From: Pedobacter cryoconitis
GTDB taxonomy: Bacteria; Bacteroidota; Bacteroidia; Sphingobacteriales; Sphingobacteriaceae
Assembly: GCF_014200605.1 (NCBI RefSeq)
Contig: NZ_JACHCE010000005.1
Coordinates: 248,001 to 312,000 of the forward strand
Direction: 5' to 3'
Length of the DNA: 64,000 nt
The position numbers were made by a program, and so were the translations under genes. Shown here piece by piece: positions 43,515 through 51,292 of the stretch. Numbering within the stretch: position 1 is the stretch's first letter; each line of letters opens with the position of its first letter. The notes under the pieces are model-generated. The model searched no databases. It had not been told where the DNA came from and was given only the letters and a program-made list of their open reading frames with translations.

Positions 43515-43570
43515 GCATAATTTGACAATGCACAAATGTTTGAGGTTATAAAAACATTAATCTAAAAAGT

Positions 43571-43578
43571 TATCTTTG
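43571..43578 (+). promoter_or_regulatory. -7 element of the mtaB-lgt unit
   Basis: TATCTTTG; predicted start near 43583, leader about 75 nt, which contains a 16-bp palindrome. Confidence 0.52.
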
Positions 43579-43604
43579 CACTTCGGATAAATGCTGGTAT
43601 GCGT

Positions 43605-43620
43605 AACATTATATAATGTT
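43605..43620. promoter_or_regulatory. 16-bp perfect palindrome in the mtaB leader
   Basis: AACATTATATAATGTT reads the same on both strands. It lies about 20 nt downstream of the predicted transcription start, a position where a bound dimer would block transcription. The binding factor is unknown. Confidence 0.4.
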
Positions 43621-43657
43621 GTATAGCTATTTATCGGCCTCATAACAATAAATTTCA

Positions 43658-44977
43658 ATGAAAAAAGTAGCATTTTATACACTGGGTTGCAAGTTAAACT
43701 TTTCGGAAACTTCAACTATCGGACGTCTTTTTACTGATGCAGGTTATGCTGTAGTAGATTTTACTGACGGGGCAGATGTATATGTCATCAATACCTGTTC
43801 TGTTACAGAGCATGCGGATAAAAAGTGCCGTAAGGTAGTGAAGGAAGCACTTAAATATGCACCAAATGCCTATATAACTATTGTAGGTTGTTATGCACAG
43901 CTAAAACCTGTTGAAATTGCTGAAATTGAAGGTGTGGATATGGTATTGGGTGCTGCTGAGAAATTCCGTATTGTAGAATATATTTCAGATCTGACAAAAT
44001 TGCCAAAAGCTGTTATTCATCAGCAAAATATTGAAAAAGTAAATCATAATTTTATAGCTGCTTATTCTATAGGTGACAGAACACGTACGTTTCTGAAAGT
44101 TCAGGACGGCTGTGATTATCCATGTACTTATTGTACTATCCCGCTTGCAAGAGGGGGGAGCAGAAGTGATACCATTGAAAATGTGGTGAACCGTGCAAAA
44201 CAAATTGCTGAAAGCGGCGTAAAGGAAATTGTACTTACCGGAGTAAATCTTGGTGATTTTGGAATTCGCAGCGGTAAACGCGAAGATAAATTCTTTGATC
44301 TGGTTAAAGCGCTGGACGAAGTTGAAGGAATTGAAAGAATTCGTATCTCTTCTATTGAGCCGAACTTATTGAGTAATGAGATTATCAGTTTTGTAGCTGC
44401 TTCCAAAAGATTTGTACCACATTTCCATATTCCTTTACAATCTGGTTCTGATAAGATCCTGGGGTTGATGAAAAGACGCTACCGCAGAGATCTGTATACA
44501 GAACGTGTAGCGACAATAAAAGCACTGATCCCTAACTGCTGTATTGGAGTGGACGTAATTGTAGGTTTCCCTGGAGAAACACATGAAGACTTTTTAGATA
44601 CTTACCAGTTCCTGAATGAACTGGATGTCTCTTATCTGCATGTATTTACTTATTCGGAACGTGAGCAGACTGAAGCCGCAGATATGAGCGGTGTTGTTGC
44701 TGGCAGTGCCCGTGCAGACAGAAGTAAAATGCTTCATATTTTATCTGATAAGAAACGCAGAGCATTTTATCAGTCACAAATTGGTTCTGTCGGAGAAGTT
44801 TTATTTGAGGATGACCAGAAAAATGGTTTCATGCATGGCTTTACTAAGAATTACGTTAAGGTAAAAGCTAAATATGATCCTGTAATGGTTAATGAAATTA
44901 AAATTGTCAAACTTGTGGAATTAACTGCTGATGGTGAGGTAGAAGTTATGGAAATTCAAGAAGTTTTAGCACATTAA
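43658..44977 (+). CDS. mtaB: tRNA (N6-L-threonylcarbamoyladenosine(37)-C2)-methylthiotransferase, MtaB-like
   Basis: Radical-SAM enzyme that converts t6A37 to ms2t6A. 439 residues: N-terminal UPF0004 domain (VAFYTLGCKLNFSETS, NTCSVTEHADKKCRK, VGCYAQLKP, three cysteines for the auxiliary cluster), the radical-SAM CxxxCxxC in DGCDYPCTYCTIPLARGGSR, and a C-terminal TRAM-like part. The pattern matches MtaB/YqeV rather than MiaB. It acts on the product of the t6A pathway to which the gene at 898-1518 may belong. Confidence 0.93.
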   Translation: MKKVAFYTLGCKLNFSETSTIGRLFTDAGYAVVDFTDGADVYVINTCSVTEHADKKCRKVVKEALKYAPNAYITIVGCYAQLKPVEIAEIEGVDMVLGAAEKFRIVEYISDLTKLPKAVIHQQNIEKVNHNFIAAYSIGDRTRTFLKVQDGCDYPCTYCTIPLARGGSRSDTIENVVNRAKQIAESGVKEIVLTGVNLGDFGIRSGKREDKFFDLVKALDEVEGIERIRISSIEPNLLSNEIISFVAASKRFVPHFHIPLQSGSDKILGLMKRRYRRDLYTERVATIKALIPNCCIGVDVIVGFPGETHEDFLDTYQFLNELDVSYLHVFTYSEREQTEAADMSGVVAGSARADRSKMLHILSDKKRRAFYQSQIGSVGEVLFEDDQKNGFMHGFTKNYVKVKAKYDPVMVNEIKIVKLVELTADGEVEVMEIQEVLAH

Positions 44978-45007
44978 TCTTATATTCGCGTTAAAAAATA
45001 TACGCGT

Positions 45008-46159
45008 ATGTTTCCTACCGTTTCCCATTTTATAGAATATCTTTTTGGTATACAGGTTCCACTGCCTTTTAATACTTTTGGTGTATTTGTCGCCCTGGCT
45101 TTTATTGCAGGTTACTGGGCTTTTACTCAGGAACTGAAAAGGAAGGAAGCATTGGGTTTATTGCATCCTGTTAAGAGGATAATCACTATCGGTAAACCCG
45201 CAACGACTACAGAACTTTTTTATAACTGCATATTCGGCTTTCTGATCGGCTATAAACTGGTTTATGCGCTATTGAACTATCGCTTGTTTGTCAGTGATGC
45301 ACAGACTGTGTTATTGTCGCTTAAAGGAAATATTCTGGGTGGTTTGTTTTTTGCAGGGTTATTTGCCTACTGGGATTATAAAGAAAAAAATAAATTCAAA
45401 CTTGCCCAGCCTAAAAAGGTAGAAGTTACCGAACATCCTTACGAGTTAATGGGTAATATGATCGTTTGGGCAGCAGTATGGGGTTTTTTGGGCGCGAAAA
45501 TATTTGACAATCTGGAGCATTGGGATACTTTTATCAAAGATCCAATAGGTGGTTTACTTTCTTTCAGCGGACTTACGTTTTATGGCGGTCTGATCTGTGG
45601 TGGCGCTGCAGTATTGTATATCGCAAAGAAAAATGGAATTAAACCATTACATATGCTGGATGTCGGCGGGCCTGGTATGATGCTGGCTTATAGTGTCGGC
45701 AGAATTGGCTGTCATATGTCTGGTGACGGAGACTGGGGAATCGTAAATATGAACCCTAAGCCATTTAACTGGTTGCCTGACTGGTTATGGGCATATACTT
45801 ATCCAAATAACGTGGCGATGGAAGGCGTTCCTATTCCAGGCTGTATGGGCAAATTTTGTAATGTATTACCTCTGCCGGTATATCCTACACCTATTTATGA
45901 GGTGATTGTATGCTTTATCTTATTTCTTATTCTTTGGCGTATCCGCCACCAGATTAAACTTCCTGGAATGATGTTCGGTATTTATTTAATGATGAACGGT
46001 GTAGAACGATTTTTCGTGGAACTGATCCGTGTCAATTCAAAATACCATGTTGCGGGTCTTTCTTTTACTCAGGCAGAGCTAATTTCATCTGTCCTGTTTG
46101 TCTGTGGCCTGCTACTTGTTGCGTTCTCAATTAAGAATAAAAACACACAAACAAGCTAA
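45008..46159 (+). CDS. lgt: Prolipoprotein diacylglyceryl transferase
   Basis: Inner-membrane enzyme that attaches diacylglycerol to the lipobox cysteine; it would act on the many lipoproteins of this window. 383 residues with several membrane segments. The Lgt signature is YSVGRIGCHMSGDGDWG (about residues 232-248). It is longer than the E. coli enzyme (about 290) through added loops, typical of Bacteroidota. 30 nt after mtaB. Confidence 0.93.
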   Translation: MFPTVSHFIEYLFGIQVPLPFNTFGVFVALAFIAGYWAFTQELKRKEALGLLHPVKRIITIGKPATTTELFYNCIFGFLIGYKLVYALLNYRLFVSDAQTVLLSLKGNILGGLFFAGLFAYWDYKEKNKFKLAQPKKVEVTEHPYELMGNMIVWAAVWGFLGAKIFDNLEHWDTFIKDPIGGLLSFSGLTFYGGLICGGAAVLYIAKKNGIKPLHMLDVGGPGMMLAYSVGRIGCHMSGDGDWGIVNMNPKPFNWLPDWLWAYTYPNNVAMEGVPIPGCMGKFCNVLPLPVYPTPIYEVIVCFILFLILWRIRHQIKLPGMMFGIYLMMNGVERFFVELIRVNSKYHVAGLSFTQAELISSVLFVCGLLLVAFSIKNKNTQTS

Positions 46160-46169
46160 ATTTAAAAAT

Positions 46170-46964
46170 TTGAATTACGAATTACTGAGTTCACAGGTTA
46201 TTGCAATCGCAAGGTTGGCAGGCAATTTTATAAGGAAGGAATCGATGCGTTTTGATGCCAATGCTATTGAATTCAAAGGATTAAATGACCTGGTTTCTTA
46301 TGTAGATAAAACTGCTGAAGAAATTATAGTCGAAAACCTGGATCAATTAATACCAGATGCGGGTTTTACAACCGAAGAACAAACGATAAATACGAAAGGA
46401 AAAACATATAACTGGATTATTGATCCGTTGGATGGTACAACGAACTTTATACATGGTGTGCCAACTTATTCGATCAGCATTGCTTTATATGAAGAAGATA
46501 AACCTGTATTAGGGGTTGTGTATGAAATCAACAGAGGTGAGATGTTCCATAGTTATAAAGATGCACCGGCTTACCTGAATCATAAACCTATAAGGGTTTC
46601 ACAAAGAAATACACTTGCGGATTCTTTACTGGCTACTGGCTTCCCTTATTATGAGTTTGATAAACAGGCTCAGTATATGAAATTACTGGCCGAACTCATG
46701 CAGAAAACACATGGTTTAAGGAGAATAGGATCGGCGGCAGTTGATCTGGCTTATGTGGCTTGCGGCAGATTTGATGCGTTTTTTGAATATAACCTGAATT
46801 CTTATGACGTAGCTGGCGGAGCTTATCTTGTTCAGCAGGCTGGGGGTAAGGTGATGAATTTTAGCGGGGGAGATGAATTTATTGAACGCAGGCAAATTCT
46901 GGCTACGAATGGTTTGGTAGATATAGAGATGCTGGAGGCTATTCAAAGACATTTTGAAAACTAA
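46170..46964 (+). CDS. Inositol-monophosphatase-family phosphatase (SuhB-like)
   Basis: Lithium-sensitive type phosphatase. I place the start at TTG 46170 (LNYELLSSQVIAIARLAG), 10 nt after lgt, giving 264 residues as usual for the family; the open frame reaches back into lgt. Metal/catalytic motifs: FTTEEQT, WIIDPLDGTTNFIHG (DPLDGTTNF), and SYDVAGGAYLVQQAGGKV (motif near the C-terminus). Substrate could be inositol phosphate or another sugar phosphate. Confidence 0.92.
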   Translation: MNYELLSSQVIAIARLAGNFIRKESMRFDANAIEFKGLNDLVSYVDKTAEEIIVENLDQLIPDAGFTTEEQTINTKGKTYNWIIDPLDGTTNFIHGVPTYSISIALYEEDKPVLGVVYEINRGEMFHSYKDAPAYLNHKPIRVSQRNTLADSLLATGFPYYEFDKQAQYMKLLAELMQKTHGLRRIGSAAVDLAYVACGRFDAFFEYNLNSYDVAGGAYLVQQAGGKVMNFSGGDEFIERRQILATNGLVDIEMLEAIQRHFEN

Positions 46965-47000
46965 AAAGAGGTCTGTGAATTTATCACAGACCTCTTTTTA
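46962..47000. terminator. Bidirectional terminator, 17-bp perfect stem
   Basis: TAAAAAGAGGTCTGTGA (46962-46978) pairs with 46984-47000; 5-nt loop; closes the IMPase-like gene and the convergent nifU-like gene. Confidence 0.92.
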
Positions 47001-47020
47001 TATAAAGTATGAATTTCTGC

Positions 47021-47572
47021 TTATAAAGCGTTTGAAACTACTTCTTTTACTTCAGGAACCATACGTTGTAATAAGTTCTGAATACCAGATTTTAAAGTGA
47101 TTGTAGAGGATGGACAGCCGCTGCATGAACCACGAAGTTCAACAGTAACCACACCTTCTTCAAATGATTTATAACTGATTGCACCACCATCCTGTTCTAC
47201 AGCAGGACGAACGTAATCATGTAATATCTGCTGGATTTTGATTTCAAGATCAGATCCCTCAAAAGCAGGTGCTTCTTCTGCAGTTGCTTCTTTAATTTTA
47301 TATTCTGATTCTACAGCACCTTTAACAAACTCTTTTAAAATAGGTTCGATATCTGGCCATTCCGCATCTTCAGTTTTTGTAACGGTAACGAAATTGCTTG
47401 CGAAAAACACGCCGCTAACAAAATTAAACTTGAATAATTCTTTTGCAAAAGGAGAGTGCTCAGCACTTTCTTTTGTAGCGAAATCCTCGCTGCCGTTAAT
47501 CAGAAGTTTATTAACCATAAACTTCATGGTGGCAGGATTAGGCGTTTGTTCTGTATATACGTTAATAGTCAT
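47021..47572 (-). CDS. NifU/Nfu-type iron-sulfur carrier protein
   Basis: 183 residues with two domains: an Nfu N-terminal domain (NVYTEQTPNPATMKFMVNK) and the NifU-like C-terminal domain with the cluster-binding CxxC in RGSCSGCPSSTITLKSG. Transfers Fe-S clusters to client proteins such as the radical-SAM and aconitase-type enzymes. Own promoter and terminator. Confidence 0.93.
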   Translation of the reverse strand: MTINVYTEQTPNPATMKFMVNKLLINGSEDFATKESAEHSPFAKELFKFNFVSGVFFASNFVTVTKTEDAEWPDIEPILKEFVKGAVESEYKIKEATAEEAPAFEGSDLEIKIQQILHDYVRPAVEQDGGAISYKSFEEGVVTVELRGSCSGCPSSTITLKSGIQNLLQRMVPEVKEVVSNAL

Positions 47573-47588
47573 TCTCTCTTTTTTCTTA

Positions 47589-47596
47589 CAAAAATA
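47589..47596 (-). promoter_or_regulatory. -7 element of the nifU-like gene
   Basis: Minus strand TATTTTTG; predicted start near 47584, leader about 12 nt. Confidence 0.52.
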
Positions 47597-47688
47597 AATA
47601 ATTCGTAATTCAATTACAGATATCGATGTCTGTTTTAGGTCATTATATACTATTGTGTATTAAAGGCCTCTTTTGAATTTTGGGTTCT

Positions 47689-49035
47689 TTAAAATACGCC
47701 TGTATAATTAAACGGGGTAATTTGTTTAAGTTCCTGTTTTAAATCTTCATTGATTTGAAGACCATCAATAAAATCTGCCATAGTATGTGCAGTTATTTTC
47801 TGATTGGTACGTGTCAGATCTTTTAAAGCCTCATAAGGATTAGGGTAAGCTTCTCTTCTGAGTACAGTCTGAATCGCTTCGGCAACTACTGCCCAGTTGT
47901 TTTCCAGGTCAGCAGCAATAACTTCATTGTTTAACAGCAGCTTGTTTAGTCCTTTTAAAGTAGAAGCAATTGAAATTGCAGTATGAGCCATTGGTACACC
48001 GACATTCCTTAATACAGTAGAATCTGTTAAATCTCTTTGTAAACGGGAAATTGGTAGTTTTGCAGCGAAAAATTCAAAGAGTGCATTCGCTATGCCAGCA
48101 TTACCTTCTGCATTTTCGAAATCGATAGGGTTTACTTTATGAGGCATTGCAGATGATCCTACTTCACCTTCTTTGATTTTTTGCTTGAAATAATTTTTAG
48201 AGATATATGCCCAGATATCTCTGTCAAGGTCAATAATAATTGTATTAATCCTTTTCAGGGCATCACACTGTGCTGCAAACTGATCATAATGTTCAATTTG
48301 AGTGGTATGTTGCGCGCGGTTTAAAGTTAATACCGTATTAACGAAATGATTAGAGAAGTCTACCCAGTTGATGCCTGGATAAGCGATATGATGTGCATTA
48401 AAGTTTCCTGTAGCACCGCCAAATTTAGCACTGTGAGGAATGTTTTTCAGGTTGTTCAGCTGGATTTCTAACCGCTCTGCAAAAACTAAAAATTCTTTAC
48501 CCAGTTTAGTAGGTGATGCTGGCTGGCCGTGGGTATGTGCCAATAATGGAACATCTTTCCATTCTGCAGCCAATTCCTGAAGTTTAACAATTAATAACTG
48601 GATATTTGGATAATATTCTTCTTCAAGTGCAAGTTTAAAGGTATATGGAATTGCTGTATTATTGATATCCTGTGAAGTAAGGCCGAAATGGATAAACTCT
48701 TTAAAGTCCCCCAGACCTAAATCATCAAATTGTTTTTTGATAAAATATTCAACAGCTTTAACATCATGGTTAGTGATCTTTTCTGTTTCTTTTATTTCCT
48801 GAGCATTTTCATCACTAAACTGCTCAAATATATTACGGAGTTTGCTGTAATTTGTTTTATCAAAATGGCTTAAACCTGTTAAACCAGTTTCACATAAAGC
48901 GATGAAATATTCAATTTCAACGTATACTCTATATTTAATTAAAGCCGATTCCGAAAAATATTTAGCTAAATTTTGTGTGGTATTTCTATAACGACCATCA
49001 ACTGGTGATATAGCTTGAAGAGGAGATAAATTCAT
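47689..49035 (-). CDS. purB: Adenylosuccinate lyase
   Basis: Fumarase-superfamily enzyme acting twice in purine synthesis (SAICAR to AICAR, adenylosuccinate to AMP). 448 residues, close to the E. coli-type PurB (LSPLQAISPVDGRYR at the N-terminus). Signature loop GSSAMPHKVNPIDFENAEGN, His in LLAHTHGQPASPTKLGKE, and TSQDINNTAIP. Own promoter. Confidence 0.96.
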   Translation of the reverse strand: MNLSPLQAISPVDGRYRNTTQNLAKYFSESALIKYRVYVEIEYFIALCETGLTGLSHFDKTNYSKLRNIFEQFSDENAQEIKETEKITNHDVKAVEYFIKKQFDDLGLGDFKEFIHFGLTSQDINNTAIPYTFKLALEEEYYPNIQLLIVKLQELAAEWKDVPLLAHTHGQPASPTKLGKEFLVFAERLEIQLNNLKNIPHSAKFGGATGNFNAHHIAYPGINWVDFSNHFVNTVLTLNRAQHTTQIEHYDQFAAQCDALKRINTIIIDLDRDIWAYISKNYFKQKIKEGEVGSSAMPHKVNPIDFENAEGNAGIANALFEFFAAKLPISRLQRDLTDSTVLRNVGVPMAHTAISIASTLKGLNKLLLNNEVIAADLENNWAVVAEAIQTVLRREAYPNPYEALKDLTRTNQKITAHTMADFIDGLQINEDLKQELKQITPFNYTGVF

Positions 49036-49058
49036 GTATAGGAATGTTTTTACAAATG

Positions 49059-49066
49059 CAAAGGTA
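49059..49066 (-). promoter_or_regulatory. -7 element of the purB promoter
   Basis: Minus strand TACCTTTG; predicted start near 49054, leader about 19 nt. Confidence 0.52.
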
Positions 49067-49094
49067 GCATTTTACTCAAACCTACGGGCACAAA

Positions 49095-49124
49095 AAAAAG
49101 GCTTTGGAGAACCAAAGCCTTTTT
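49095..49124 (-). terminator. Terminator of the small lipoprotein gene
   Basis: AAAAAGGCTTTGG (49095-49107) pairs with CCAAAGCCTTTTT (49112-49124), AGAA loop; T-tract on the minus strand. Confidence 0.88.
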
Positions 49125-49140
49125 GTAGATTTTATCTAGC

Positions 49141-49362
49141 TTATTTTTTAGCTTCAGCAGCTGGTTTAACTTCAGTTGTAGTAGTTTTAACTGCAGTATC
49201 TTTAACTGTTGAATCTTTAACTGTAGTATCAACGTCAGTAGTAACTACTGAAGAATCAGTTACTGTAGTGTCAGTTGCACCAGCTTTTTTTTCTGAGTTA
49301 CAAGCTGCTACTGATAAAGAGATTGCTAAAGCTAAAAAGCCAAATTTGAATAAGTTTTTCAT
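49141..49362 (-). CDS. Small Thr/Asp/Val-rich lipoprotein
   Basis: 73 residues: signal peptide MKNLFKFGFLALAISLSVAAC with a lipobox (VAAC, Cys about 21), then a low-complexity tail made of T, D, V, S and K with repeated VKDSTVKDTAVK-like units, ending PAAEAKK. No domain is recognised. A strong terminator directly follows, and the gene is divergent from the ECF sigma gene with a shared inverted repeat, so it could be a member of that regulon. Acts at a membrane surface, role unknown. Confidence 0.85.
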   Translation of the reverse strand: MKNLFKFGFLALAISLSVAACNSEKKAGATDTTVTDSSVVTTDVDTTVKDSTVKDTAVKTTTTEVKPAAEAKK

Positions 49363-49420
49363 TTGAATTCTGTTTAAAATAATTAATTAATTTTACAGAT
49401 TAATACCACAATGATCAAAA

Positions 49421-49480
49421 GGTAACCCACCATTTTAAAAAAAGATTTAAAATAATTTTTTTGCCTAATATTGGGTTACC
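49421..49480. promoter_or_regulatory. Mirrored GGTAACCCA elements between the lipoprotein and ECF genes (candidate ECF promoters)
   Basis: GGTAACCCA (49421-49429) and TGGGTTACC (49472-49480) are a perfect 9-bp inverted repeat separated by 42 nt of almost pure A/T. GGTAAC-type boxes resemble ECF -35 elements; here one faces each gene, so two divergent promoters could share the central -10 region. Caveat: a near match to the housekeeping -7 (minus TACCTTTTG, 49416-49424) overlaps the left copy. Confidence 0.45.
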
Positions 49481-49504
49481 ATTCACGTATAAATGTATTA
49501 ATTG

Positions 49505-50071
49505 GTGAGTAACAAGTTAAGCGATTCATTTCCAACAGATAGAGAGGTAGTTTTAGGGATACTAAATAACTCAGAAGATGCACTTAATAAGCTGTACATC
49601 GGGTATTTTCCGATGGTTTTGCAGTTTATTATGAATAATAACGGTGATGAAGATGATGCAAAAGACGTCTATCAGGAAGCAATTATTATTTTATATAATA
49701 AAATTAAGAGCGGAGATTTTGAGTTAAGCAGTAAACTAAAGACATATATATACTCAGTTTGCAGACGCATCTGGTTAAAAAAGCTTGCACAGCAAAGCAA
49801 AAAAACTAATAATGTTTCTGACTTTGAAGATATAGTGTCAGTTGAAGTAGATTTAGAATACCATGAAGAGAAGGATCTTCAATTTGAGAAGATGGGTTCG
49901 GCATTACAGAACCTGGGGGAACCCTGCAAAACTATTATTCAGGATTTTTATATTAATAATCTCTCCATGCAGGATATCTGTGAGAAATTTGGTTATACCA
50001 ATACGGATAATGCCAAAACTCAGAAATATAAATGTCTGCAGAGATTAAAGAAACTTTTTTTTCAATCTTAA
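49505..50071 (+). CDS. ECF-type RNA polymerase sigma factor
   Basis: About 188 residues from GTG 49505; a TTG at 49502 is also in frame and no ATG is near. Region 2 is visible in LYIGYFPMVLQFIMNNNGDEDDAKDVYQEAIIILYNKIKSG and region 4 in LGEPCKTIIQDFYINNLSMQDICEKFGYTNTDNAKTQKYKCLQRLKKLF (both in outline). Regions 1 and 3 are missing, as in all ECF factors. 7 nt before a membrane protein with a protease domain, which is probably its regulator. Confidence 0.92.
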   Translation: MSNKLSDSFPTDREVVLGILNNSEDALNKLYIGYFPMVLQFIMNNNGDEDDAKDVYQEAIIILYNKIKSGDFELSSKLKTYIYSVCRRIWLKKLAQQSKKTNNVSDFEDIVSVEVDLEYHEEKDLQFEKMGSALQNLGEPCKTIIQDFYINNLSMQDICEKFGYTNTDNAKTQKYKCLQRLKKLFFQS

Positions 50072-50078
50072 TTACGGT

Positions 50079-51173
50079 ATGAGGAACGACATAGAATTAG
50101 ATGCTATCATTGAAGATTACCTCCAGGGTAAACTTACAGCCGCAGAAGCAGAAGCTTTTGAAAAACTGCGTGCCAATGATCCTGTAATTGATCATAAAGT
50201 AGTTGCACATAAAGTTTTTATGGATGCAATTAAGCAATATGGTAAGGTCCTTTCTTTAAAAGAGCAAATGGATAGAGCTCATGCACGTATTGATGTAGCT
50301 TCGTTAAGTGAACAACTGAAACCGCATCCATCGTTCATTATCAATATGTGGCGCAAGAACAAATCTGCAATGGCTATTGCTGCGTCGTTTATCCTTTTAA
50401 CTATATTCTCTATCTATTCTATACAGCATAATACCATGCAAAATGGTACCTATGAAGTGATGAGAAGAGAGATTACCAATATCAAGAACAATCAGAATAA
50501 ACTGGTAAGAACGATTAATTCAAGCCCTAAAGCTGAAAAAGGACATATTAATGCAGCTAAATTTGGTGGTACCGGATTTGCTTTAACTGCCAATGGTTAT
50601 TTGTGTACTAACTACCATGTAGTAAGAGACGCAGATTCAGTATATGTGCAGAATAATAAAGGAGAGTCTTTCAAGGTTAAAGTTGTTTACCGTGATCCGC
50701 AGTATGATATTGCCATTCTGAAAATTACTGATGACTCATTTACCCCGCTTTCATCAATTCCTTATAAACTAAAGAAAAATAGTATTGGAATGGGCGAGAA
50801 TGTTTATACACTGGGGTATCCTAAAGATGATGCAGTTTTAGGTGAAGGTTATATCAGCTCAAAAACTGGTCATGTAGGTGATACTACACAATACCAGGTT
50901 TCTATTCCAATCAATCCTGGAAATAGTGGTGGCCCTTTACTGGATAACTATGGAAATATTATCGGTGTGATCACTGCTAAAGAAAACCAGGTGGACGGTG
51001 CTACATTTGCCATTAAGTCTAAATATATTCTGGAGGCCCTGAATGCGATCCCTCAGGATTCACTGGGGAAGAAAGCTGTATTTGCTAAAAAGAATCCTTT
51101 ACAAGGTTTAAACAGAACTAAGCAGATAGACAAAATTGAAAACTATGTCTATATGATCAAAGTATATAATTAA
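50079..51173 (+). CDS. Single-pass membrane protein: possible anti-sigma-like N-terminus fused to a trypsin-like protease
   Basis: 364 residues. Residues 1-90 are cytoplasmic by topology, acidic and helical (IELDAIIEDYLQGKLTAAEA), and resemble the N-terminal part of FecR/anti-sigma proteins encoded next to ECF factors, without a zinc-binding HxxxCxxC. One transmembrane segment lies at about 96-115. The periplasmic part is an S1C trypsin-like domain with His about 180 (TNYHVV), Asp about 210 (YDIAIL) and Ser about 283 (NPGNSGGPL), so the triad is intact. No PDZ domain. Follows the ECF gene by 7 nt and ends the unit. Anti-sigma function is an inference from position and topology. Confidence 0.85.
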   Translation: MRNDIELDAIIEDYLQGKLTAAEAEAFEKLRANDPVIDHKVVAHKVFMDAIKQYGKVLSLKEQMDRAHARIDVASLSEQLKPHPSFIINMWRKNKSAMAIAASFILLTIFSIYSIQHNTMQNGTYEVMRREITNIKNNQNKLVRTINSSPKAEKGHINAAKFGGTGFALTANGYLCTNYHVVRDADSVYVQNNKGESFKVKVVYRDPQYDIAILKITDDSFTPLSSIPYKLKKNSIGMGENVYTLGYPKDDAVLGEGYISSKTGHVGDTTQYQVSIPINPGNSGGPLLDNYGNIIGVITAKENQVDGATFAIKSKYILEALNAIPQDSLGKKAVFAKKNPLQGLNRTKQIDKIENYVYMIKVYN

Positions 51174-51190
51174 GCGAAATGCTTTTTTGA

Positions 51191-51228
51191 AAAACCCCGG
51201 AATATCATAGATGTTCCGGGGTTTTTTA
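51191..51228 (+). terminator. Terminator of the ECF-protease unit
   Basis: AAAACCCCGGAA pairs with TTCCGGGGTTTT around a loop containing tatcatagatg, then a T-run. Confidence 0.88.
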
Positions 51229-51292
51229 TTGATGCAAAATAATATCATTCCCTTTTCTCCAAATAGATATGGCTTAATATAAAAAAGAAGAA

